Source of the DNA: Alphaproteobacteria bacterium
GTDB taxonomy: Bacteria > Pseudomonadota > Alphaproteobacteria > CACIAM-22H2
DNA length: 64,000 nt
Direction of reading: 5' to 3'
Assembly: GCA_017308135.1 (NCBI GenBank)
Contig: JAFKFM010000013.1
Location: 147,282-211,281 of the forward strand
The translations under genes were made by a program, and so were the position numbers. Positions 35,226 to 44,484 of the stretch are shown here, piece after piece; position 1 is the stretch's first letter, and each line of letters starts with the position of its first letter. The notes below the pieces were generated by a model. It saw nothing but the letters and a program-made list of their open reading frames with translations, had not been told where the DNA came from and did not search any database.

Positions 35226-36908
35226 ATGAGACTAATGACAGTCGATCCGCGCGCGCTTAAGCCCAATCCGGATCCGACGCGACGTACGGCTGCGGCGCCG
35301 CAGGCCGACGCACTCCTGCTGGCGACGATCAAGGCCGTTGGCATCGTGCAGCCGCCGATCATCTCGCCGCAGCAGGATGGCGGCAACGGCTTTTACATCC
35401 AGTATGGCCATCGTCGCGTCTCCCAGGCGATCGCCGCGGATCTCGCCGAGATCGAAGTGCTCGTCGCCGATCCCGAGACGGACAAGGATGCGCTCCGCGC
35501 CCTCGTCGAGAACGTGGCGCGCGAGGGCATGAACCCGGTCGACCTGTGGCGTTCGATCGAGCGGCTGGTCGGGCTTGGCTGGACCGAGGAATCGATCGCC
35601 ATCGCGCTCGCCCAGTCCGTGCGTCAGGTCCGCAAGCTGCGACTCCTCGCGAACGTCCTGCCGGCGATGCTCGACCAAATGGCTCGGGGCGACATGCCGA
35701 GCGAGCAGCAGCTCCGCGTCATCGCGGCCGCGACCGACGAGGAACAGGGCGAGGTCTGGAAGAAGCATAAGCCGAAGAAGGGTCAGCCGACCGTTTCCTG
35801 GAGCGAAGTGGCGCGCGCCCTGACACGCACCCGCATGTATGCGCGTGACGCGAGCTTCGACGATGATCTCGCCAAGGCCTACGGCATCGTCTGGCAGGAG
35901 GATCTGTTCGCGCCGGCTAACGAGGACAGCCGCTACACGACCGACGTCGACGCCTTTCTCGGCGCCCAGCACGAATGGATGGCCAGTCATCTGCCGAAGC
36001 GTGGCGCCATCATCGAGGTCAACGAATGGGGCCAGCCAAAACTGCCGGCGAAGGCTGAGCGCGTCTATGGCAAGCCTGGCAAATCCGACCACGTCGGCAT
36101 GTATCTCGATCGTGCCGGCAAGGTCGAGACGGTCGCCTATCGGGTCCCGAAGCCGGACAAGAAGACCAAGGGCGCCCTGGCCGGAGGCGACGACGCAGCC
36201 GCGGTGGCGAAGCCAAGGCCGGACGTGACGCGCAAGGGGCACGAGATGATCGGCGACATCCGCACCGATGCGCTGCACGAAGCGCTCGGCCGTGCGCCGA
36301 TCGAGGAGGACACTCTTCTTGCCCTGCTCGTTCTGGCCTTCGCCGGTCAGAACGTCAGCATCGCCTCGGGTGCATCGGACAATCCCTACGGCCATGCACG
36401 GGTCGAGCGGCACGTCGTTCGGCTCATCTCGCAAGAGGGCAAGCTCGACTTCGACCGGGAGACTCTGCAGCAGGTCGCCCGGTCCGTCCTGAGCGATGTC
36501 CTTTCGTGCCGTGAGAACCGCTCGGACAGCGGCGTCGTCGCGCGCATCGCCGGCGAAGCGATCGGCGCGGACGCCTTCCTGCCGAACATGGGTACGGAGG
36601 AATTTCTGTCCTGCCTCTCGCGTTCCGCGCTCGAAGGCGCCTGCGCGGGCACCTCTGTCCTGCCCCGCCCTCGGGTCAAGGACACGAGGGCCGAGCTCGT
36701 GAAGCACTTCGCCGATGGCCAGTTCGTTCATCCGAGCGCGCTGTTCGCCCCGCCGCTTGAGACCGTCACAGCGTGGGTCGGTCGCTTCTCCGGCGACACC
36801 GATCCGGACGATGAACTCGATGGACCGTCGGACGAGTCCGACGCCCAGGCCGAGGACACGGGGGCGGACGACGACACGCCCGCTGGCTTTGCCGAGGCCG
36901 CCGAATAA
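35226..36908 (+). CDS. ParB/RepB/Spo0J-like nuclease-domain protein
   Basis: A 560-residue protein starting MRLMTVDPRALKPNPDPT, with GGAG before the ATG at 35226. The ParB N-terminal domain is clear: IVQPPIISPQ, then YIQYGHRRVSQAIAAD and LVENVAREGMNPVD, with a helix-turn-helix after it (TEESIAIALAQSVRQVRKL). It is longer than plasmid RepB, and no ParA gene is next to it, so it is unlikely to be the partition protein, which is RepB at 58506. ParB-fold proteins of this sort accompany the methyltransferase-helicase in many elements. A leader of 250 bp with a GGACCG/CGGTCC hairpin precedes it. Confidence 0.8.
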   Translation: MRLMTVDPRALKPNPDPTRRTAAAPQADALLLATIKAVGIVQPPIISPQQDGGNGFYIQYGHRRVSQAIAADLAEIEVLVADPETDKDALRALVENVAREGMNPVDLWRSIERLVGLGWTEESIAIALAQSVRQVRKLRLLANVLPAMLDQMARGDMPSEQQLRVIAAATDEEQGEVWKKHKPKKGQPTVSWSEVARALTRTRMYARDASFDDDLAKAYGIVWQEDLFAPANEDSRYTTDVDAFLGAQHEWMASHLPKRGAIIEVNEWGQPKLPAKAERVYGKPGKSDHVGMYLDRAGKVETVAYRVPKPDKKTKGALAGGDDAAAVAKPRPDVTRKGHEMIGDIRTDALHEALGRAPIEEDTLLALLVLAFAGQNVSIASGASDNPYGHARVERHVVRLISQEGKLDFDRETLQQVARSVLSDVLSCRENRSDSGVVARIAGEAIGADAFLPNMGTEEFLSCLSRSALEGACAGTSVLPRPRVKDTRAELVKHFADGQFVHPSALFAPPLETVTAWVGRFSGDTDPDDELDGPSDESDAQAEDTGADDDTPAGFAEAAE

Positions 36909-36994
36909 CGGCTGTCCTGCCTTTTCCAACGATCTCCGCCGCCAGCCCCCAGCTGGCGGCGGTTCTGCTTCTCCATCACCGACAGGAGGACATC

Positions 36995-37468
36995 ATGTCC
37001 GCGCAATCGATCTATGACCAAGCGCCGATCGGCGCGCTCATCCGCTATTCGGACGGCACGCCGCGGCCGCCGCAGCGATTCAAGAACAAACTTGCGGCCT
37101 GGGAGAACAACAACAATGTCGGACGTCTCGTCCGCAAAGCCGAGTCCCACACAATCGGCAACCACACGACACCGGCGAGTTTCACGCTGCATCAGGGCGA
37201 CTTCGGCAGCGCCGGCGTGGTGGTGCTCAAGATCTTCAAGACCTTTTCCGTGGGTTCGCCATTGGCATTCACCATCGTAGAGCGGCCGACGCCCGGGATG
37301 GTGCGGGTTCTCGATCGCACTGGTGGGCACGCCGAGCTTCTCCACCTTGCAGCCGATCGCCCCGCAGCGCAAGCCTGGCTCGCCTCGCATCGCTATTCCA
37401 ATGCCGTGCTCGACGAGGTCATCGATGACGATACGGCGGCAGACTCTGACGAAGGGAGGGCAGCATGA
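36995..37468 (+). CDS. Hypothetical protein of the accessory cluster
   Basis: A 157-residue protein with AGGAGG before the ATG. It starts MSAQSIYDQAPIGALIRYSD and looks like a beta-rich domain. The next gene starts inside its stop (ATGA), so the two are coupled. I do not recognise the family. Confidence 0.7.
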   Translation: MSAQSIYDQAPIGALIRYSDGTPRPPQRFKNKLAAWENNNNVGRLVRKAESHTIGNHTTPASFTLHQGDFGSAGVVVLKIFKTFSVGSPLAFTIVERPTPGMVRVLDRTGGHAELLHLAADRPAAQAWLASHRYSNAVLDEVIDDDTAADSDEGRAA

Positions 37469-38337
37469 CCGCGCTTCGAACCTCCGGTCAGGCCAACAAT
37501 CCCACCCCCGCCGCGGCGGGGGTTTTGTTCACCCGAACCCATGACGGTCTTCTCGTCGCCAAGGTCCGCGACAACGCCTTCGCGATGATGCCGGCCAGAA
37601 ACGACCGGTATTATCTTGCCTCGGCCTGGCGGCTGTCGCGGCCGATGGAAGAATGGTCACGCAGCGATTTCTACGGTCATGGCGGCGAGCTCGCGGACGA
37701 AGCCGCGTTCCGCGCCTGCGTCCATGAGAATGCCGAACACCAGCGCCAGCGCGCCGCCCTCGGGCGCCGCGAAACCCGGTCCGGCGCGCATACACCCTGG
37801 GGCGCCTCGCAATGCGCGACCGTCTATGCAGACGGCGTCATCTCCCACTCGACCGCCGGGCACGGCGGCTTTCATCTCGATGCCGGGCATAATGCAAAGG
37901 TCCACCCGGCCCTTCGCGCGCGTGGCGGCTGGTACGAAGAGGACTGCGCGTGGGCGGCCGTCGCGCAAGCGCTTCCAGAATTGTTCACGGAGTACGAACG
38001 GCGTTGCGCCGATCAAACCATCCGCGACTGGTATCCCAACGCGTGGGAGGCGATTCATGGCCGCCCGCTCTTGCCAAGCGAATCTCACGAGAAGGATCGC
38101 CAGGCGTTCGAGCGAGATCACGTCTCCGACTGGATCGTGATCTCGGCAATCCGCTCCGATCACCATCGCGGCATGACGGAATGCGTCGCAACGCTCGGCG
38201 GCGATCGCCGCGCGGCCGAGCAGCGGCGCTATCTCGTGCCGTCCGACGAATATCACGTCGGCCGATTTGGCTTCGTGATCAATGAGGCGCGCCACCGACT
38301 CTACGGCGGTCGTTCCAACTTTGTCGGATGGAGGTGA
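37465..38337 (+). CDS. Hypothetical protein (DUF7007-like)
   Basis: A 290-residue protein. TPWGASQCATVYADGVISHS followed by TAGHGGFHLD resembles DUF7007 proteins of alphaproteobacterial plasmids. Conserved His and Trp residues (YEEDCAWAAVA; DWYPNAWEAIHG) are notable. The start overlaps the previous gene by ATGA, with GGGAGGG upstream. No reaction is known. Confidence 0.65.
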   Translation: MTALRTSGQANNPTPAAAGVLFTRTHDGLLVAKVRDNAFAMMPARNDRYYLASAWRLSRPMEEWSRSDFYGHGGELADEAAFRACVHENAEHQRQRAALGRRETRSGAHTPWGASQCATVYADGVISHSTAGHGGFHLDAGHNAKVHPALRARGGWYEEDCAWAAVAQALPELFTEYERRCADQTIRDWYPNAWEAIHGRPLLPSESHEKDRQAFERDHVSDWIVISAIRSDHHRGMTECVATLGGDRRAAEQRRYLVPSDEYHVGRFGFVINEARHRLYGGRSNFVGWR

Positions 38338-38340
38338 CCC

Positions 38341-38544
38341 ATGCCCTGGCGCCTCATCGCAAAAGCCTTCGGCTGGCGCACGGCCGCTGACGAGGACGGC
38401 CCGACACCTATCCTCGTCGTCTGGCATCCCCGCCTTAGACGGCATTTTACTGGGTCCGAAGCCTGGAAGCGCGCCGTGCATCTCTCCATCCATGCGCCGC
38501 AACCCTATCCGGCAGACGCCGACAGAAAGGAGATTCAGTCATGA
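38341..38544 (+). CDS. Small hypothetical protein
   Basis: A 67-residue protein, MPWRLIAKAFGWRTAADEDG, with GGAGGTGA before the ATG and 3 bp after the previous gene. It overlaps the next gene by ATGA, so it belongs to a translationally coupled chain running from 36995 to 39115. No family recognised. Confidence 0.55.
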   Translation: MPWRLIAKAFGWRTAADEDGPTPILVVWHPRLRRHFTGSEAWKRAVHLSIHAPQPYPADADRKEIQS

Positions 38545-38792
38545 AGGCCTACCTTGTCGCCGTGAATCTCCTCGTGCAGGCCCATCATCGCCCCGAGAGC
38601 GCCATCGCCGATGCGCTCAATGGCATCCTGACGCCGGATATGCGCAAGCATGCCGGCGGCAACTCGGCGCTTGTCGACTGGGCGATCGCCGGCGACGACA
38701 TCGCATCGTCCATCGCGGCAGTCACTCTTCCGGATGACTACATGCCGGACGAGTCGGCCTTCCCGCTATGGCCCACGGGGACGGTGCGATGA
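38541..38792 (+). CDS. Small hypothetical protein
   Basis: An 83-residue protein, MKAYLVAVNLLVQAHHRPES, with a helix and an acidic C-terminal part (PDDYMPDESAFPLWP). Coupled by ATGA on both sides. AAAGGAGA precedes the start. Unknown function. Confidence 0.6.
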   Translation: MKAYLVAVNLLVQAHHRPESAIADALNGILTPDMRKHAGGNSALVDWAIAGDDIASSIAAVTLPDDYMPDESAFPLWPTGTVR

Positions 38793-39115
38793 CCGAACCG
38801 TCCGAACAGCGCATGCTGCCGCCGCGCATGGAAGTCGCGCAAGCCGAGACGCAGCGCCATCTCGGCATCATCGAGCGTCAGATCGCAGCACGCGCCGAAC
38901 GTCTGACGATCACCGATCGGGCGAAACGCCGGCGCCACGGCCGTGGCGCATCGACCTGGACAAACGCCGATGAGCGGCTGTTTCAGGAGCATGTCGCGAA
39001 GCTCACTTTGGCCCGTCGCGGCGAGATCGACGCTCTCACGCGCAAGCTCGATCGGCAGGAGAAAGCGATCGCCGAGTTTCGTTCATGCCAGCTCGTTTCC
39101 GCAGCGTGGCGATGA
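38789..39115 (+). CDS. Small helical hypothetical protein
   Basis: A 108-residue, highly charged helical protein (MTEPSEQRMLPPRMEVAQAE; ALTRKLDRQEKAIAEF near the end). It is likely a coiled coil. The start overlaps the preceding stop (ATGA). Last gene of the coupled chain; a 390-bp leader region follows. Confidence 0.55.
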   Translation: MTEPSEQRMLPPRMEVAQAETQRHLGIIERQIAARAERLTITDRAKRRRHGRGASTWTNADERLFQEHVAKLTLARRGEIDALTRKLDRQEKAIAEFRSCQLVSAAWR

Positions 39116-39228
39116 GGAGACAGAGGGCCGCACCAGTCGGAGTGCGAACCGCGTGCGAGGAATCCATGGCGCCGGCCGAGAGGACGTCGGTCTGGCACGA
39201 CCTCTCACGGTCTCGGCAGCAGGTTTGT

Positions 39229-39467
39229 CCCTTGGCCGTCACCCCCTCGGTTTGTGCTGCGGTCTGAACCGGCCGCGGTCCGCTTCAAGGGCAAGTCGCA
39301 AGCGATCGGCGGCCGCCGTCTCGTCATGGGGAGCCGCGTCCTTCGCAGGCCTGAAGGCCCGCTCGTCCGCAACCCGCCCATGCTCGCCTTGGCGGCCACC
39401 GCCCCCTGAAGCGGCCCGCTGAAGCCGGTTCTGGTCGACCGCACCCGAGGGAGCGACGGCCAAAGGG
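39229..39467. repeat. Long-range inverted repeat in the leader of the 39509 gene
   Basis: CCCTTGGCCGTC (39229-39240) and CCCTCGG (39244-39250) pair in order with CCGAGGG (39445-39451) and GACGGCCAAAGGG (39455-39467), giving about 19 bp in two helices with one bulge. It ends 41 bp before the start codon. The region 39116-39508 has no coding frame I would support. Confidence 0.45.
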
Positions 39468-39508
39468 CCCGATCGCTTCCCAAGGCGAAACCGAGAAAGG
39501 ATCTCATC

Positions 39509-40096
39509 ATGACCAAGACCGCCCGTTCCCCTCGCGCCCCTGCCCGCGTCATCCCACTTCGCCGCGGCACGACCCTCGAAATGGTCCGCCTGGCCTGCCC
39601 CGACTCCGCCCAGGCGCTCCGCATCTCCGAGAGCTTCGGCCTCGCGATCCTCGACAGCGACGGCATCCGCGACCTGCACGAACGGCTCATCGTCGAAACC
39701 GCCGATGCCCTGAAGGACGGCTTGAGTGAGCGCGCCATGCAGATTCATCTGCAACGCATCGTCGGCTCCTACGTGGGATCGGCCCATGGCGCCGGCCAAT
39801 TCTACTCCCGGGCCGTCACCGAAGCGCGCGATGCGACTGCCAAGCTCGCCAACGAAAGCCGTGACGAAGATCTCGACGGCCCCGTTGGTTTCGAGAGTGC
39901 CGCGCAACGCAAGCGCGAGTTCGCGGCCGACATGGCTCTCCAGGCTCACGCCTTGAGCATGGCCGCCGAAGGCGCTGTCGCCGCCTACAAGCACGTCGTC
40001 GGCGAGACCTGGAAGCCCTTCGAACGCCAGGTCGAACACGCCGGCGAAACCGTCGGTCGCAAGGCCGCTGAACTCCAAATGGCCGCCCTCGGCTAG
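39509..40096 (+). CDS. Helical hypothetical protein
   Basis: A 195-residue protein (MTKTARSPRAPARVIPLRRG) with GAGAAAGGA before the ATG. It is almost wholly alpha-helical, with long Ala-rich helices in the second half. It has its own structured leader and two terminators after it, so it is probably a single-gene unit and well expressed. No family recognised. Confidence 0.7.
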   Translation: MTKTARSPRAPARVIPLRRGTTLEMVRLACPDSAQALRISESFGLAILDSDGIRDLHERLIVETADALKDGLSERAMQIHLQRIVGSYVGSAHGAGQFYSRAVTEARDATAKLANESRDEDLDGPVGFESAAQRKREFAADMALQAHALSMAAEGAVAAYKHVVGETWKPFERQVEHAGETVGRKAAELQMAALG

Positions 40097-40102
40097 CCGC
40101 TT

Positions 40103-40123
40103 GGGCGGGGCAATGCCCCGCCC
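40103..40123 (+). terminator. Hairpin after the 39509 gene
   Basis: GGGCGGGGC-AAT-GCCCCGCCC, a perfect 9-bp stem 7 bp after the stop codon, with no T-tract. Confidence 0.5.
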
Positions 40124-40144
40124 ATCGCGACCACCGCCACCAAC

Positions 40145-40174
40145 AGGCCGACCCCTCACGGGGTCGGCCTTTTT
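40145..40174 (+). terminator. Rho-independent terminator
   Basis: AGGCCGACCCC-TCAC-GGGGTCGGCCT followed by TTTT; an 11-bp perfect stem with a T-tract. Confidence 0.9.
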
Positions 40175-40239
40175 GCGTGTCGCGCGTCGAAGCGATGCAC
40201 CGCGAAGATCAAATGAAACGAAAATTCGGGTCGGTAGCA

Positions 40240-40419
40240 CCCATCGCGGCCCCGTCCCGCGTAGAGGTCCTGCTCCGGCCGGTTTGTCCGCGCAACGGCT
40301 CCGCCGTCCTCCACTGCGTTGCGGCCCTTTCACTACGATCCCCTATCGCGACCATGCCGATGCGGGTGCGCGGACCTCCCAGTCCTGCGCAGCGGACCTC
40401 GTGACGGGGCCGCGATGGG
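40240..40419. repeat. 17-bp perfect inverted repeat in the ardC leader
   Basis: CCCATCGCGGCCCCGTC (40240-40256) and its exact complement GACGGGGCCGCGATGGG (40403-40419) enclose about 146 bp and end 26 bp before the ardC ATG. The RNA would fold into a closed leader. Confidence 0.5.
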
Positions 40420-41071
40420 CGCGGCCTCCAACGGAGGTCAGTATCATGAACCGGAAACAGGAAAAGCCCCGTGCGGACATTTACGCCCGCATCACCGATC
40501 GCATCATCGGCGATCTCGAGCGTGGCGTGCGGCCGTGGACGCGGCCATGGGCTGTTGCCAACACTGCCGGCCGCATCACGCGGCCGTTGCGACACAACGG
40601 TCAGCCCTACAGCGGCGTGAACGTCATTCTCCTCTGGTCCGAGGCGGTTGCGAAGGGCTTTGCGTCGCCGATCTGGATGACGTTCAGGCAGGCCGCTGAA
40701 CTCGGTGGTCACGTGCGCAAGGGCGAGATGGGCACTACCGTCGTCTATGCCAGTCGTTTCACGCGGACCGAAACTGACGGCAATGGCGATGACGTCGAAC
40801 GCGACATCCCGTTTCTCAAGGCTTACACCGTCTTCTGCGTCGATCAGATCGATGGACTGCCGGAACAGTATTACGCGCGGCCCGCAGCGGCCCCGGTTAT
40901 TGTCGAACGGAACGCGGCCGCCGATGTGTTCTTCACAAACACCGGCGCTGTGGTGCGTCACGGCGGCGCACAAGCGTTCTACGCACCATCGACCGATCAT
41001 GTCCAAATGCCGCCGATCGAGAGCTTTCGCGATGCGGCGTCGTACGTTGCCGTGCGGGCGCACGAGACGGT

Positions 41072-41158
41072 CCATTATGCCGCCTTCCGGATTATGCCGC
41101 GCCGATGTGCCTTTCCGCGGACAGGTGAGCAGCATCGGCGCCGCATGTCGGCATAATC
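41072..41158 (+). repeat. RIT left terminal inverted repeat (87 bp)
   Basis: Exact reverse complement of 44651-44737 over 87 bases. It contains ATTATGCCG subrepeats at its outer and middle parts and a reverse copy (CGGCATAAT) at its inner end, likely recombinase binding sites. Confidence 0.95.
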
Positions 41159-42152
41159 AGAGCGCCTCAAGGAAGGCGAGCAGCTTGTCGTCGGGGCGGT
41201 AACGGCCAGGCGGCGCCTTGACGGGCTGTGTTCGCGCCATTGCCTTTTCCTTCAGCTGGATGTCGGCGTGAATGTACATCTGCGTGGTCTCGACCGATTC
41301 ATGGCCAAGCCAGAGCGCGATGACGGTACGATCGACGCCGTTCTGCAGGAGCTGCATTGCCGCGCTGTGGCGAAGCACGTGCGGCGTGACGCGCTTCTTC
41401 TTAAGTGACGGGCATTTCCTGGCCGCTACGATGACGTGCGTGCGCACGATCTGCTCGACGGCGTCACGGCTCAGCCGCTGATTGCGATTGCTAACGAAGA
41501 CGGGATCGGTCGACGCGCCGCTGCGCTCGGCGAGCCAGTCGCGGAGCACCTTGGCGCTGTCCTTGCGGATCGGTGTTGCCCGCTCCTTGCGCCCTTTGCC
41601 CATGCACCTGACGTGCGCGCTCGTGCCGAGCACGATATCGCCGCACGACAGGCTGATCAGCTCCGAGACGCGTAATCCGGTCTGGAGCGCGAGCGCCAGC
41701 AACGCCCGATTACGACGGCCGTGCCACGTCGATAGATCCGGTGCTTGGATCAAGGCCTCGATCTCGGCGCGCGTCAGATAGTCGATCGCGCGCTTCTCGT
41801 GGCGCTTCGCGGGCATGGCCAGGACACGCTGGCAATGGTGCAGGAGCTGCGGCTCGTTCACAGCCACATACTTGAAGAACGACCGGATTGCCGACAGACG
41901 GGCATTCCGGCTGCGAGCACAGTTGCCGCGCGTGCTCTCGATGTCAGCCAGGAACAGGCCAATCAGGTCGGCGTCGATGTCGACCACCTGCAGCCCCGTC
42001 GGCGGCCGTCGAAGCTGATCGGCCGCGTATTTGAGCAGCAGCCGGAACGTGTCTCGGTAGCTCGAGACCGTGTTCGGGCTCGCCTTCAACTGAGTTCCGA
42101 GGCGCTCGGTGAAGAAGCGTTGCAGATAGGTGGGAAGCGGATGCGTCTTCAT
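41157..42152 (-). CDS. RIT tyrosine recombinase, third gene
   Basis: A 331-residue site-specific recombinase. An N-terminal SAM-like core-binding domain is followed by the catalytic domain with TGLRVSELISL (Arg), GKGRKERATP (Lys), HVLRHSAAM (His-X2-Arg), LWLGHESVETTQMYIH (His and the nucleophile Tyr). It starts at an ATG overlapping the stop of the second gene (ATGA). Its stop codon lies within the left terminal repeat. The three proteins are presumed to act together in RIT movement. Confidence 0.92.
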   Translation of the reverse strand: MKTHPLPTYLQRFFTERLGTQLKASPNTVSSYRDTFRLLLKYAADQLRRPPTGLQVVDIDADLIGLFLADIESTRGNCARSRNARLSAIRSFFKYVAVNEPQLLHHCQRVLAMPAKRHEKRAIDYLTRAEIEALIQAPDLSTWHGRRNRALLALALQTGLRVSELISLSCGDIVLGTSAHVRCMGKGRKERATPIRKDSAKVLRDWLAERSGASTDPVFVSNRNQRLSRDAVEQIVRTHVIVAARKCPSLKKKRVTPHVLRHSAAMQLLQNGVDRTVIALWLGHESVETTQMYIHADIQLKEKAMARTQPVKAPPGRYRPDDKLLAFLEAL

Positions 42153-43111
42153 CGTGCACCGCCTTTCCTCGGAGCATTCTCGGCGAGGGAGCGCTCCGCG
42201 CGCTTCGAGGCGAGCTGCAGCAACTCCGGCACCGCCTCAATGTACCAGTACGTGTGATCGGGCTTCACATGGCCGAGATAGGTGCTGAGCCTGAGCATCT
42301 CCCGATCCGGGTCGAGCCCCTTGCGGTACCAGCCCATGATGGTGCGGACGGCGAACGTGTGACGCAGATCGTGGATGCGCGGTCCACGCCCGTGCTTGCA
42401 GAAGCGCTGTGCCTCGCGCAGTCCCATTTCCTGGGAGACGACCGCGAAGTTGTAGCGTGCGCTGCAGTCGGTCGGCCGCCGGCCATCGTCGTTGCAGAAG
42501 AACGCCCCCGTTGTGATCCCGAGAAGTCGAGTGCGTTCGGCGCGGTAGGCCGCAAGACGGTTGACAGTGCTTGGCGCGATCGGCACGAAGCGGGCCTTGC
42601 CGTTCTTGCCGCGCTTCACCGTGATCACGCCGGCGTCGAGATCGACGTCGTCGTCGTCGAGCTTCAAGGCTTCATTGATGCGCAACCCAGTGACGGCGAT
42701 GAGCCCGAACAGGGTCGAGTAGGTCCAGCCTCGCAGGTCATAGCGCGATCGCAGCCTGGCGGCGCGTGCAACCACTGTCGCAACCTCTTTGTCGGAGTAA
42801 ATGTAGGGCCGTGGCCGATGCCATTTGGCCGGGATAAGTCCGGGCGGCGGCACCTCGGTTCGTTCGTCATACCCCTTCAGCCAACTGGCAAAGGCACGCA
42901 CCATGCCCAGCCGATGTGCCCACGTGTTGTTGCTGGCCGTGCCGAACGCGGCCTTCCAGCGCAGGAATAGATCGACCGTGATGTGATCGACGGCCTCGCG
43001 ATCGGCGAAGGCGGTGAACACGCGCAAGACGCGTTCTTCGAAGATCAGGTCGAAGCCAAGACTACGCCGGACGGCGAGGTAGTCCGCGAGTTGCTGCGAG
43101 AGAGTCGTCAT
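42149..43111 (-). CDS. RIT tyrosine recombinase, second gene
   Basis: A 320-residue recombinase starting MTTLSQQLADYLAVRRSLGF. Catalytic residues are in TGLRINEALKL, RGKNGKARFVPI, HDLRHTFAVR and TYLGHVKPDHTYWYIE. The region between HxxR and GH carries a family-specific insert (GWYRKGLDPDREMLRLS). ATGA overlaps at both ends couple it to its neighbours. Confidence 0.92.
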   Translation of the reverse strand: MTTLSQQLADYLAVRRSLGFDLIFEERVLRVFTAFADREAVDHITVDLFLRWKAAFGTASNNTWAHRLGMVRAFASWLKGYDERTEVPPPGLIPAKWHRPRPYIYSDKEVATVVARAARLRSRYDLRGWTYSTLFGLIAVTGLRINEALKLDDDDVDLDAGVITVKRGKNGKARFVPIAPSTVNRLAAYRAERTRLLGITTGAFFCNDDGRRPTDCSARYNFAVVSQEMGLREAQRFCKHGRGPRIHDLRHTFAVRTIMGWYRKGLDPDREMLRLSTYLGHVKPDHTYWYIEAVPELLQLASKRAERSLAENAPRKGGAR

Positions 43112-44358
43112 GCCCGACCTCCCTCGACCGGCCAGGCGCGCGCGATCGAGCGCAGCCCCTCAATATCGTGCTTGGCGTAAATGGCCGTCGATGCACGTGA
43201 GCGATGCCGCAACACGTCGCCGATCTCGTCGAGCGAGGCACCCTTGCGCAGCATGTCAGTCGCTAGGCTGTGGCGCAGCAGATGCGAGCCAATGTATTTC
43301 TGCGGCGGCCGGAGCCCGGTCTCCTTGAATGCCGCGCGCAGCACCGTATTCAGGATCTGCGCATTGACGAAGGGCCGATACGGCACCTTGTGAGAGACGA
43401 ACAAGGTGCGCGACGATCCACGGCGACCATTCCGGATGTAATCGACGATGGCCTTGCCGGCGTCCTCGGGCAGCGGCATGCGGTCGTGCCGCTTGCCCTT
43501 GCCCCGGATCAGGATCGTGCCGGACCGCCAGTCGATATCGTCGAGTTGGATCGCGATCACCTCCGGCGCGCGCAGGCCGAGGCGAGCCAGAATCATCAAC
43601 ATCGCGTAGTTGCGCCGACCGACGGCGTCCGGCGCCCAGACTGCATCGATTAGCCGCTCAATCTCTTCCGGCTTCAATGATCGCGGCAGGTGCGACGCGC
43701 GTCCTGTCGCCACGCGCGGAAGGCTGCTCGCCAGATCGCGCTTCGTTTTTCCACTCCAGAACAGGAAGCGGAACAGGCTGCGCAAGTGCGTCGGCGGAGT
43801 CTTGTCCCGGTACGATATCTTCCGACCCATGATATCGCACAGGAACTTCACGACGTCAGCCGGTGTGATGTCGTTGAGGTTGCCGAGCTTCTCGCCGAAG
43901 CGGAACGTCATGAAGCGATCGAGGAATCGCACGCAGTGGTAGATCGTCGCCTCGGTCAGCCCTCGCTGCTCGCGAAGATAGACCTCGTACTCCGCTTGCA
44001 GGCGTTCGAGCGCCGTCGGCACCTTCTTCGTAGGCTTAGGTCGCTCGGCAACACCGGCCTCGACCAAAGCATCTATGAAGCGTTCCAGGCAGTATATCTT
44101 CTTATTGTATTCGTTCGGGCATATCCCTTTGAGTGCTGCCGCGCGAACTTTCGACAGCGTCTGGCCGACAAGCTGGCCTTGGCCGAGACCTCGGCGGGCG
44201 ACCTCCTGACAGAACAGAGCTGTTGCACCAGCGTAGGTTCGCATCGTCGCAGGCGCATAGCCCTGATCGGCGAGTTTCTGCAGGAATAGCGTGCAATAGG
44301 GCCGCAGCCAATCTGGCGAGACGTCGGCTGCTGTAGGCTTCTTAACTTTCCAGGGCAT
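43108..44358 (-). CDS. RIT tyrosine recombinase, first gene
   Basis: A 416-residue recombinase, the first gene of the trio. GGAAGGAAGC precedes the ATG at 44358 (MPWKVKKPTAADVSPDWLRP). An extended N-terminal domain is followed by LGLRAPEVIAIQ, RGKGKRHDRMPLP and SHLLRHSLATDML, and the C-terminal DVLRHRSRASTAIYAKHDI where Arg-His replaces the usual Gly-His before the nucleophile Tyr. Its stop overlaps the next start as ATGA. Confidence 0.92.
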   Translation of the reverse strand: MPWKVKKPTAADVSPDWLRPYCTLFLQKLADQGYAPATMRTYAGATALFCQEVARRGLGQGQLVGQTLSKVRAAALKGICPNEYNKKIYCLERFIDALVEAGVAERPKPTKKVPTALERLQAEYEVYLREQRGLTEATIYHCVRFLDRFMTFRFGEKLGNLNDITPADVVKFLCDIMGRKISYRDKTPPTHLRSLFRFLFWSGKTKRDLASSLPRVATGRASHLPRSLKPEEIERLIDAVWAPDAVGRRNYAMLMILARLGLRAPEVIAIQLDDIDWRSGTILIRGKGKRHDRMPLPEDAGKAIVDYIRNGRRGSSRTLFVSHKVPYRPFVNAQILNTVLRAAFKETGLRPPQKYIGSHLLRHSLATDMLRKGASLDEIGDVLRHRSRASTAIYAKHDIEGLRSIARAWPVEGGRA

Positions 44359-44484
44359 GGTGCTTCCTTCCGTTGATTGGAAGGAGTAAGGGCCCACGAC
44401 CTGGGCAGAGCATGTGAGGCGAGCCGACGTGATTCCTGTGCAAAACTCATGACCCAGCAGCGATTTCGCAGTGCCAATCGATGG

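Noticed and set aside
35226..36908. The ParB-like gene as the plasmid partition gene
   Set aside because: No ParA partner or parS-like sites nearby, and a full repA-repB pair with parS sites exists at 57-59.5 kb.
35232..36929. A 565-codon minus-strand frame opposite the ParB-like gene
   Set aside because: Shadow of the real gene, which has ParB motifs and a good ribosome site.
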